35,855 nucleotides of DNA, taken from the NCBI GenBank assembly GCA_016936235.1, contig JAFGPK010000063.1, forward strand, positions 1 through 35,855. Reading direction: 5' to 3'. The position numbers and the translations under genes were made by a program. This DNA comes from Candidatus Fermentibacteraceae bacterium. Lineage in GTDB: Bacteria > Fermentibacterota > Fermentibacteria > Fermentibacterales > JCC-6. The notes below the pieces were generated by a model that did not search any database, had not been told where the DNA came from, and saw nothing but the letters and a program-made list of their open reading frames with translations. This document shows, in pieces, positions 25,117 to 33,168 of this stretch (position 1 is its first letter; each line of letters starts with the position of its first letter).

Positions 25117-26892
25117 ATGCCCAATATTTCCGTGACCATCAATGGTGTGACCAGGAGCGTGAGAGAGGGAGTTACCATCCTCGAGGCCTGCGAGACCGCG
25201 GGTGTGGAGATTCCCACCCTCTGCTACCATCCCGACCTTTCCCTGGCGGGTAACTGCCGGATGTGCCTGGTGGAGGTGGAGGGCTGGAGGACACTGGCCA
25301 TTTCCTGCGTGACCCCGGTCACGCCCAACATGAAGATAAGGACACACAGCAAGAAGGTCCGCCATGCTAGAAGGACGGTGCTTAAGCTCCTTCTTGCGGC
25401 CCACAACGTGAACTGCCCCGAGTGCGAGAGGAACAAGAACTGCGAGCTTCAGGAGCTGGCGGAGAAGCACAACATCACCATCAACGAGTTCCAGACATCC
25501 CCCAAACCGGTATCCTTCGAGGAGGCCAGCCCCGGAGTGATGAGGGACAACAGCCGCTGCATTCTCTGCACCAGGTGCGTACGGACATGCGAGGAGCTTC
25601 AGAGTGTCGCGGTCATCAAACCCGTCGGCAGGTCCAAGGAGGTGAGGATATCCACATTCCTTGACCGGGGTCTCAACGAGGTGCCCTGCACACAGTGCGG
25701 CCAGTGCATCAACAGGTGCCCCACCGGGGCCCTGTTCGAAACCAGCGAGATCAGGCAGGTGTGGGAGGCCATAGAGGACCCGGAGAAATTCGTCGTCTTC
25801 CAGACCGCTCCCGCCGTCAGGGTGGGTATCGCCGAAGCACTGGGCTTCCCCACCGACAGGTCCACCGGCAAGATGGTCGCAGCAATACGCGGTCTTGGAG
25901 TGGACAGGGTCCTCGATACGGATTTCACTGCAGACCTCACCATAATCGAAGAGGGCTACGAACTGATTGACAGGCTGAAGAGGGCCCTGGTGGACGGTGA
26001 TCCGGAATCCGTCCTCCCCATGACCACCAGCTGCTCACCGGGCTGGATCAAGTTCATAGAGCACAAGTACCCCGACCTTCTTCCCAACGTGTCAAGCTGC
26101 AAGAGCCCCCAGCAGATGTTCGGGGCGCTGGCGAAGACCTACCTTGCGGGTAAGGAGAGCGTGGATCCCTCGAAGGTGATCTGCGTCTCGGTCATGCCCT
26201 GCACGGCCAAGAAGTTCGAGAAGGAGCGTCCTGAGATGCGGGACAGCGGGTTCAAGGACGTTGATTTCGTCCTTACCACCCGTGAGCTGGCCAGCATGAT
26301 ACAGGAAGCCGGCATAGACTTCGCCAACCTCCGCGACGAGAAGTACGACAAGTGGATGGGTGACTCCACCGGTGCCGCCGTGATCTTCGGAGCCACGGGA
26401 GGCGTCATGGAGGCTGCCCTCAGGACAGCCTACGAAGTGGTCACGGGGCAGGAGATACCCTTCAACGGTCTCAACATCACTCCCGTCAGAGGTATGGAGG
26501 GCATCAGGGAAGCTTCGGTCACAATGCCGGAAAAGATGGCCAGGGGCTACGAGTTCCTGGCGGGAGCCACCCTGAAGGTCGCGGTGGCTCACGGACTCGT
26601 CAACGCCGATAAGCTGATGGACAAGGTACGAGCCGGCGAGGTGGACTACCACTTCATCGAGATAATGGCCTGTCCCGGCGGCTGCCTGGGCGGTGGCGGC
26701 CAGCCGATCCCGACGTCGCCCGAGATAAGGCAGAAGAGGGCCGATGCCATCTACGCCGAGGATGCCGCGCTGCACTTCCGCAAGTCCCACGCCAACCCCG
26801 AGGTGCAGCTGCTCTACGCCGAGTTCCTGCATGAGCCCCTGGGACACAGGTCCCACGAGCTTCTCCACACCCACTACAGGGCCAGGGACTAG
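25117..26892 (+). CDS. hydA: [FeFe] hydrogenase catalytic subunit (HydA)
   Basis: 591 aa; N-terminal [2Fe-2S], His-ligated 'HNVNCPECERNKNC', two [4Fe-4S] motifs, H-cluster motifs 'TTSCSPGW', 'MPCTAKKFE', 'EIMACPGGCLGGGGQP'. Confidence 0.97.
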   Translation: MPNISVTINGVTRSVREGVTILEACETAGVEIPTLCYHPDLSLAGNCRMCLVEVEGWRTLAISCVTPVTPNMKIRTHSKKVRHARRTVLKLLLAAHNVNCPECERNKNCELQELAEKHNITINEFQTSPKPVSFEEASPGVMRDNSRCILCTRCVRTCEELQSVAVIKPVGRSKEVRISTFLDRGLNEVPCTQCGQCINRCPTGALFETSEIRQVWEAIEDPEKFVVFQTAPAVRVGIAEALGFPTDRSTGKMVAAIRGLGVDRVLDTDFTADLTIIEEGYELIDRLKRALVDGDPESVLPMTTSCSPGWIKFIEHKYPDLLPNVSSCKSPQQMFGALAKTYLAGKESVDPSKVICVSVMPCTAKKFEKERPEMRDSGFKDVDFVLTTRELASMIQEAGIDFANLRDEKYDKWMGDSTGAAVIFGATGGVMEAALRTAYEVVTGQEIPFNGLNITPVRGMEGIREASVTMPEKMARGYEFLAGATLKVAVAHGLVNADKLMDKVRAGEVDYHFIEIMACPGGCLGGGGQPIPTSPEIRQKRADAIYAEDAALHFRKSHANPEVQLLYAEFLHEPLGHRSHELLHTHYRARD

Positions 26893-26916
26893 GCGGGGTC
26901 ATTGATGACGGGAAGA

Positions 26917-26938
26917 GGGCGGCGTACCTGCGCCGCCC
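26917..26938 (+). terminator. Rho-independent terminator downstream of hydA
   Basis: GGGCGGCG-TACCTG-CGCCGCCC perfect 8-bp stem, followed by TTTCCTTT. Confidence 0.85.
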
Positions 26939-27007
26939 TTTCCTTTATGGCGGAGAATGGAACAGGATCGTATGTACGCGGTGCGTCAGCGCTCGGGAGG
27001 TGATTTC

Positions 27008-27514
27008 ATGGAACCGGTCAGGGTCACTGTCAACGATCTGATGCAGCATGGTTACGTTTACTACCGGACGGAACCGGCAGGCGGGAACTTCCATCCGGAA
27101 TTCCGGCCCGGGCTGACCCCGGAAGAGATGCTGAAGCTGGGCGTCTTCGGCGGGAAGTACATGACCGACTGCAGGGACGAGTTCCCCGAGGAATGGTTCG
27201 AGGGTGCAAGGCTCTGTCACGAGAGACATGATCCGAAGCTGAACTACTTCGGGGTTAATGCCTCCCAGCCGCTGTCCGTCTGGCGGAAGAAGGGCTGGAT
27301 CTACTTCGAGGACCCCAGGGGATGGTTCCAGTGGTACTGCAGGTACTACATGGGCAGGCGCTGCCCCGACGACGAACGGCAGATCAGGCGATGGAAGGGT
27401 ATCAGGCGTCACGTTTCCCAGCTTCGGAAGCACTGCAGGGAAGGAGATATCAACTGCAGGCCACGCCAGAGGCAGGCGCTTCTGAACTGGGCCTACGACA
27501 GCAGGGCCATCTGA
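27008..27514 (+). CDS. Conserved-looking uncharacterised Trp/Cys/Arg-rich protein
   Basis: 168 aa from ATG 27008 with RBS GGGAGGTG; 'FGGKYMTDCRDEFPEEWF...LNYFGVNASQPLSVWRKKGWIYFEDPRGWFQWYCRYYMGRRCPDDERQIRRW...CRPRQRQALLNWAYDSR'. Confidence 0.85.
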   Translation: MEPVRVTVNDLMQHGYVYYRTEPAGGNFHPEFRPGLTPEEMLKLGVFGGKYMTDCRDEFPEEWFEGARLCHERHDPKLNYFGVNASQPLSVWRKKGWIYFEDPRGWFQWYCRYYMGRRCPDDERQIRRWKGIRRHVSQLRKHCREGDINCRPRQRQALLNWAYDSRAI

Positions 27515-27564
27515 GGGGGCTGGAATTCCGGAGTATGCCTAGTTCCGGAACAGGCATAGTAAAA

Positions 27565-27586
27565 GGCGGCAGCTTCAGCTGCCGCC
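27565..27586 (-). terminator. Rho-independent terminator for the recombinase gene (minus strand)
   Basis: GGCGGCAGCT-TC-AGCTGCCGCC perfect 10-bp stem; on the minus strand followed by TTTTACTAT. Confidence 0.8.
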
Positions 27587-27611
27587 ATCCGATTCCATCT
27601 TATATCCGGGA

Positions 27612-28457
27612 TCAGTCCTTCTTGAGGAACTTGTCTGCGGGGCTGGCTACCCTGAGGGCGCTCCTTTTCTCCGCAAGTTTCATATAGGGGGAGATCATGG
27701 AGGGGGTAGTAATTCCCAGGAGCTTCCTGACCAGCTTCCTGTCGATGCCGTCCTCCAGCATGTGCACGGCGAAGCTGTGCCTGAGCCAGCCGAGTGTCGC
27801 CCTCTTCTCGATACCGACCGCCAGCATCGCCTCCGCGAATGACCTCTGTATAGTCCTGGGGGAGATGCAGTTGGTCTTGCCCCTGCCGGGGAACATCCAG
27901 GGGGAATCGTCGGTCCTGGTTTCGATGTAGTACTTCAGAATGCCGGCCACGGACTCGGCCAGTATGGTGTCGCGTATGTACTGGCTGCTCTCGTCGTTCA
28001 CATGGATGATAAGATCATCGAAATCCACTGAATTCCGAAGGAGATGGGTGGCTTCACCGACCCTGAGGCCCGAAGAGTAGATGAGCATCAGGGCAAGCCT
28101 GTACTTGAGCTCATGGACGTTCTCGAATATCTTCCTTATCTCGTCCCTGGTGAAGATACCGTGAAGGGGAACCTTCTTGGAGATGAGTCCGGGACCCGGA
28201 AGGGGACTCTCCTTCTTGAGCACATGCTTGTACATGAACCTGATGGCACTCTGGGCCTGGTTGATGTACGAGAGGGACTTGCCCTCGTCCACCAGGTCTT
28301 CCAGGTATTTCCTGAGGGTCTCTTCGTCAAGGTCGGTTATCCCGTCGCCGTAGGCGTTCTCCAGCCTGCGGATGTGCGACAGGTAGCTGTTTGCTGTCTT
28401 GGGGCTCCGCCCCGCGGTTCTCAGCACCTTTCTGGTCTGCTCAACGTAATCGGTCAT
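27612..28457 (-). CDS. Tyrosine recombinase/phage integrase family protein with divergent catalytic residues
   Basis: MTDYVEQTRKVLRTAGRSPKTANSYLSHIRRLENAYG... (SAM-like N-terminal), 'LMLIYSSGLRVGEATHL', 'LGWLRHSFAVHMLEDG', 'VRKLLGITTPSMISPYMKL'. Start at 28457 with RBS GGGAGGAAG. Confidence 0.88.
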   Translation of the reverse strand: MTDYVEQTRKVLRTAGRSPKTANSYLSHIRRLENAYGDGITDLDEETLRKYLEDLVDEGKSLSYINQAQSAIRFMYKHVLKKESPLPGPGLISKKVPLHGIFTRDEIRKIFENVHELKYRLALMLIYSSGLRVGEATHLLRNSVDFDDLIIHVNDESSQYIRDTILAESVAGILKYYIETRTDDSPWMFPGRGKTNCISPRTIQRSFAEAMLAVGIEKRATLGWLRHSFAVHMLEDGIDRKLVRKLLGITTPSMISPYMKLAEKRSALRVASPADKFLKKD

Positions 28458-28533
28458 ACTTCCTCCCAACTTGGTTTCTCTATATGCCATATTAGATGCA
28501 TTAGTAACGCAATAGCAACATGAGGCTTAAATT

Positions 28534-28562
28534 AGTTTAACAAAGAAATTTAAACTTGTCAA
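28534..28562 (-). promoter_or_regulatory. Candidate promoter of the recombinase gene
   Basis: On the minus strand TTGACA (28557-28562), 17-nt spacer, TAAACT (28534-28539), within an AT-rich intergenic region. Confidence 0.5.
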
Positions 28563-28757
28563 GATGGTTAGTGAAGAAACATGGAAGTATCTAGACTAAA
28601 ACAATATCAGTACAATATGAATATAGAAGGGAACGAACTGTTTACTAGTCGCATCTCATTTCGAAAGCGTTTCTTCCTGGATTTTGCAGCGGGTACTTGA
28701 CATATTCGGTCGGGTGATTGAAACTCCGGTGTGGAATAACGTCTTGAGGGGAGAGCA

Positions 28758-30941
28758 ATGCTCCTTTTTCCCAGCATCTCCGGAAGGACGATGCTTAGAA
28801 GCCTTTTACCGTACATTCTCGCTTCACTGGCAGTTCTGGCCGTGCTTGCAGGTTACTTCTACTTCACATCCAGGACCGTGGAAGAGATGGAGAACGGAGA
28901 AAGGGAACGGTCCGTTCTTGTGGCGAAGAGCATGGTCACCGCACTTCAGGACAGGGACCTGGCCTCGCAGATATTCCTGCTGGGAGAACAGGACGGTATC
29001 GAGTACCTGTACCTCAAGTCGCCTTATCCGGGCCTCTTCAACTTAGCTGAATTCCAGCTGGTTGCCATGCCCGACGGCCATGTCAGCCCCACTTTCTTCC
29101 CGGAGGACAGTCTGGCCAGAAGCGCCATGATCACGATGGAGCCGGTATCCCGTTATCTTGAAATGGGTAAGGAGGAAAACCTTCTGCTGCTGTACCCGAT
29201 AGCCGACCTTGGCGGGGAACCGGCCGTGGCCAGGATAGTCTTCGAGAACGTGCAGGGAGGAGAATCAATCATCAGCAGCAGGTACAGCATGTTCCTGATC
29301 GCCGCAGCCGCAGTCCTTCTGATGATCCTTCCCGGAGTATTCCTGAAACTCGCGGAGATAAGGAGAAAGATCGAGAGGACGGGATTCTACCAGACGGATT
29401 CCGAGCTGAAGCGGGACAAGGCCGTGGAGATAATCCGGTCAGACATATGTCCGTCCTCGCTGCTGGAAGGCCTCGAGTTCCCCGCTGTGTTCCGCCTGGA
29501 CGAGAACGGCGCCATCATGTACATGAACAGGTCCGCTGAAGAGCTGACCGACCTGATACGTGAGGATATGATCGGTGCGCTGTTCCATGAGCTTCCCTGC
29601 TTCGACGAGCAGGAACGCAGCATTCTGGTGTATCCGGGATCTGAGAACCCGGCTGAGTTCAGCCTGGGGGTGATGACCAGTTCCGGGGTCCGGCGGAGAG
29701 CATCCTTCAGGATGGAGAAGCTTGGCCCTACAGGTTTTGGAGTGTCGGCAAGATATGAGGACACAGGGAAGCCCGTCTACTCAGGACTGCAGGCGTCCCG
29801 CGACGGCAACGCGTCATCCGGGACAGCCTCCGGCGGTCTTCTCGGCCATGACACCCTCAGCCGTATCGTCGCACTTGTGCACGAGGGCAGGGTGAGATTC
29901 CGCAACGAAGAGGCTGTGGTGGAGCACCTCGTGAGGATCCATGACCTTCTTGTCCGAAGTGAGAGCAGAACCAGGGCAGGTGAAGAGGATACATCGGATA
30001 CGATTGAGATGTTCTCGGAACTGGAGGGGATATCCTCCGCACTTAACGATGTACTTCCCGACAGGGCATCCATCGAGCTGGATGTTCCCGGTTTCCTTCC
30101 GGAAGTGGAGTGCACCAGGCAGGACTTCACCCAGCTTGTCAAGAACATTGTCTTCTTCTCCCTCGAGACCAACAGCGGACCGGTTAGGATAAGGATCGGG
30201 GCGAGGGAAGTCCCGTCACCCGTCTCCGATTCGGTATTCTCGGCCAGTTGTGACAGGACGGTGTCAAGATCTGTTTCACTCAGCTATTCCGACGGAACCA
30301 GGATACCCGTCGTGCTGAAGGAGGCACTCATGGACCCTGAGACCGATCTGGCCGGGATAAGGAGGGACTTCGGCTCACACATTTCTTCGGTGGCCGCCAT
30401 TCTGTCCAGACTCGACAGTCACACGGTGTTCACCGAGAGTGCCCTGGGAAGCACCCTTCACATCCTGTTCAGGATAAGCGACAGCTACCTTTTCGACCAG
30501 TCGCAGAGCGAGGAGCTCCATACACTTGACCTCAGCAGTCTGAAGCTGGCCGTATGCGACGCTTCAAGACCGGTCCGGGAAAGCGTTTCAGATGCCCTCG
30601 CCCTGTTCGGGATCGAGGTCATCAACTCCCCGGATCTCGACGAGATGAAAAGGATGCTGTCCGAGAAGGGTGCTGATTTCCTCGTACTGGACCGTTCCGC
30701 GGTCCTGGAACCGCTCGGGGAAGCGCTGGAAGACATCGGCAGAGGTTTCCCGGGTATGAGGATAATCCTTACGGGAGGCCTTCCTTCAATAGACGTGCCT
30801 GTCCCCGATGCAATGGAACGCAGGCTCAGGGTGCTGGAGAAACCCTACTCGGTGGACGATATATTGAGCATCGCGGAATTGACCATGCCGAGGCCGGCAG
30901 CTAATGATAATCCCATGGATGTTTCAGGGAGGGATGCATGA
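28758..30941 (+). CDS. Membrane sensor protein: two TMs, PAS, degenerate histidine kinase/HATPase region, receiver-like C-terminus
   Basis: 727 aa; TMs 'LLPYILASLAVLAVLAGYFYF' and 'FLIAAAAVLLMILPGVFL'; PAS 'VFRLDENGAIMYMNRSAEELTDLIREDMIGALFHEL'; 'LGSTLHILFRISD' HATPase-like end; 'LAVCDASRPVRESVSDALALFGIEVINS...ADFLVLDRSA...RVLEKPYSVDDIL' receiver-like. Confidence 0.8.
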   Translation: MLLFPSISGRTMLRSLLPYILASLAVLAVLAGYFYFTSRTVEEMENGERERSVLVAKSMVTALQDRDLASQIFLLGEQDGIEYLYLKSPYPGLFNLAEFQLVAMPDGHVSPTFFPEDSLARSAMITMEPVSRYLEMGKEENLLLLYPIADLGGEPAVARIVFENVQGGESIISSRYSMFLIAAAAVLLMILPGVFLKLAEIRRKIERTGFYQTDSELKRDKAVEIIRSDICPSSLLEGLEFPAVFRLDENGAIMYMNRSAEELTDLIREDMIGALFHELPCFDEQERSILVYPGSENPAEFSLGVMTSSGVRRRASFRMEKLGPTGFGVSARYEDTGKPVYSGLQASRDGNASSGTASGGLLGHDTLSRIVALVHEGRVRFRNEEAVVEHLVRIHDLLVRSESRTRAGEEDTSDTIEMFSELEGISSALNDVLPDRASIELDVPGFLPEVECTRQDFTQLVKNIVFFSLETNSGPVRIRIGAREVPSPVSDSVFSASCDRTVSRSVSLSYSDGTRIPVVLKEALMDPETDLAGIRRDFGSHISSVAAILSRLDSHTVFTESALGSTLHILFRISDSYLFDQSQSEELHTLDLSSLKLAVCDASRPVRESVSDALALFGIEVINSPDLDEMKRMLSEKGADFLVLDRSAVLEPLGEALEDIGRGFPGMRIILTGGLPSIDVPVPDAMERRLRVLEKPYSVDDILSIAELTMPRPAANDNPMDVSGRDA

Positions 30942-31630
30942 CCTTCGAGGATTCCCTGTTCAGGCTTCTGGTAGCCGCTCTGCTGGGGTCTCTCATCGGC
31001 CTTGAGCGCGAGTACCATGGAAGACCCGCCGGGCTGAGGACGCACATGCTGGTATGCATAGGCGCCACCATGATCACCATCAGCGGTTTGATCATCGCCC
31101 AGAAATTCTCACAGGGCGGGACATCCCCGGGTGCCGAGATAAGCAGGATCGTGGCCGGTGTCGTAACCGGAATAGGATTCCTGGGCGCCGGCGCCATTGT
31201 CAGGACAAGTGATTTTGTGCGAGGGCTCACCACAGCTGCGTGCATCTGGTTCGTGGCCGCGCTCGGCGTAGTTATCGGGCTCGGGGAGTTCATGCTGGGC
31301 GTATCGGGAACGGGTGTGGCCCTGCTGATACTCATCACGTTGCCCTTCCTCGAGTACCGGCTTTCCGACCTCAAGTACCGCGACGTGCTGATACTGGGAG
31401 AGAACAGCGAACCGGAGATGCTGGTGGACAAATGCTCGAGTATCTTCAGCGATCATATGGTGCACATTCACGATATTGACATCGAGATCGACCGGGACGG
31501 AAGCTCGATATCCCTTCTCTTCCACCTTCGGATAAGGAAGCTTGACGACAAGATGGAACTGCTGAACCAGCTCTCCGAGGTCCAGGGTGTCATCAGCGTC
31601 CAATGGCAGAGGTCTGCGGGCAGGATCTGA
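30938..31630 (+). CDS. MgtC/SapB family membrane protein
   Basis: 230 aa; 'LLGSLIGLEREYHGRPAGLRTHMLVCIGATMITISGLIIAQ', 'ISRIVAGVVTGIGFLGAGAIVRTSDFVRGLTTAACIWFVAALGVVIGLGEF'; ATGA overlap with the preceding gene. Confidence 0.95.
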   Translation: MTFEDSLFRLLVAALLGSLIGLEREYHGRPAGLRTHMLVCIGATMITISGLIIAQKFSQGGTSPGAEISRIVAGVVTGIGFLGAGAIVRTSDFVRGLTTAACIWFVAALGVVIGLGEFMLGVSGTGVALLILITLPFLEYRLSDLKYRDVLILGENSEPEMLVDKCSSIFSDHMVHIHDIDIEIDRDGSSISLLFHLRIRKLDDKMELLNQLSEVQGVISVQWQRSAGRI

Positions 31631-31657
31631 TGATCGTCGAAATCGGATCCGACCCCT

Positions 31658-32995
31658 CTATTCCCTTGGGAAGAGGGGCATGGCGGCCATGTGGAACAGG
31701 TCTTCGCACGCCTGCCCCACCTTGTCTTTGATGGTGGGACAGCAGCACACCGTAAGGTAATTCCTGTTCGGTCTTGCCTTTGAGAGGTACTCGGCGAAGG
31801 GCGGGTCCAGCTCCTCAATGGGGATGATCTCCCCCGAACCGTCGACGTACCTGATGTCCATCCTCGTAAACCTCTCCTCTGATACCTTTACCGCTTCCAG
31901 GGGCATGTCGACCAGTATGAACCTGGGATCGACACCCGCGGTCTCAGCAAGTTTGAGGCCCAGGGCCCTGGCCCTCTGACCGGGATTGCGGCCTGTGCTG
32001 CCTATGGCGTTCAGGAAGGATATGTCGCTGTCGTCCAGTGTGGCGGCGTCTATTCTGAATACCTGTGTGAATAGTTTCTGGCGGTACTTGATCCGCCACG
32101 CCATCTCCCTTACCCACGGGTCTTCCGACCCGCGCTCGAGAAAGCTCAGGACCTGGTCGTCGGTCATCAGGTAGAACTCCGGTATCTCTCTCAGCTCCAG
32201 TATACTCCTCCTGGATGCCGCCAGAAGCATCATGTCCACTATCCTCGTCTTTCGATGAAGGTAGACAGTCGCGTACATCTGAAGCCTAGCGAACAGGAAA
32301 TCCCGTATAGCCTCGTGACCCTTCGTGAGGAACACGATGGAGTCATCGGCCACCTTCATGGTCGTGATTATCCTGTCCATCTCGATATGCCCGAAGGCGA
32401 CTCCGGTGAAGTAGAAATCCCTCTGAAGGTAGTCCAGCATGTCCGCATCGACTTCTCCGAAGATCACCTGCTGAAGGTATCTCGGACCCCGGAACCTGCT
32501 GCAGACAAGGTCGGCCACGGCCTGCGGGTCCACGCCATGGCGCCCGAGTATACCGGGGATGCTGCCGGTGCCCTGGATGTCGAACCTGGTCGCCCCGGTT
32601 ATGATGTCGGCCACGAGTTCCATGTGGTCCTTGCCGTAGAGTTCTATGTAAAGCGGCTCGAGTGTATGGGACCAGGGGGTATGGCCGATATCGTGCAGCA
32701 TCCCCGCCGACTGCAGGAGTCTGATCACTCCGTCCTTCTCCTCTTCGGTCCTGTCCGCACCCTCCAGTACATGTTCCCCGATGAAGCCGGCCAGATGTGA
32801 AACGCCCAGTGCATGTGAAAGACGCATGCCGTGCGCTCCCGGATAGCTCTGAAAGGTCGTTCCCAGCTGATGAATGAAACTGAGCCTCTGGACCTCCACA
32901 GTCTTTATCAGCTCCTCCTGAAGGCCGGAGAGGCGTATGCTCCCGTGGACGGGGTCGCGGATGTACATGACCTTCCGGTCGGGGCTCTGTTTCAT
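31658..32995 (-). CDS. HD-domain phosphohydrolase (dGTPase/SAMHD1-like)
   Basis: 445 aa; 'YIRDPVHGSIRLSGLQEELIKTVEVQRLSFIHQLGTTFQSYPGAHGMRLSHALGVSHLAG...SAGMLHDIGHTPWSHTLEPLY'. Confidence 0.93.
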   Translation of the reverse strand: MKQSPDRKVMYIRDPVHGSIRLSGLQEELIKTVEVQRLSFIHQLGTTFQSYPGAHGMRLSHALGVSHLAGFIGEHVLEGADRTEEEKDGVIRLLQSAGMLHDIGHTPWSHTLEPLYIELYGKDHMELVADIITGATRFDIQGTGSIPGILGRHGVDPQAVADLVCSRFRGPRYLQQVIFGEVDADMLDYLQRDFYFTGVAFGHIEMDRIITTMKVADDSIVFLTKGHEAIRDFLFARLQMYATVYLHRKTRIVDMMLLAASRRSILELREIPEFYLMTDDQVLSFLERGSEDPWVREMAWRIKYRQKLFTQVFRIDAATLDDSDISFLNAIGSTGRNPGQRARALGLKLAETAGVDPRFILVDMPLEAVKVSEERFTRMDIRYVDGSGEIIPIEELDPPFAEYLSKARPNRNYLTVCCCPTIKDKVGQACEDLFHMAAMPLFPRE

Positions 32996-33168
32996 TGTCT
33001 CACCCTCCGTCGCGGTTTACCGCCTGTCCGGAACCGGGCAGCGGTCCGGATTCCATGAGCCTTTATCCCAAAGCACATATTTAGTCAATTCCCTGGTTGA
33101 AGTAAATGAACGGGAGTTGCACGGCTGTATGAGGTTGGCAATATTCAGCCTTCCGGAGGTGACAGACC

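Noticed and set aside
24673-25470. 265 aa minus-strand ORF (also 26092-26874 minus)
   Set aside because: Shadows of the hydrogenase subunits NuoF-like and HydA; no domain signal.
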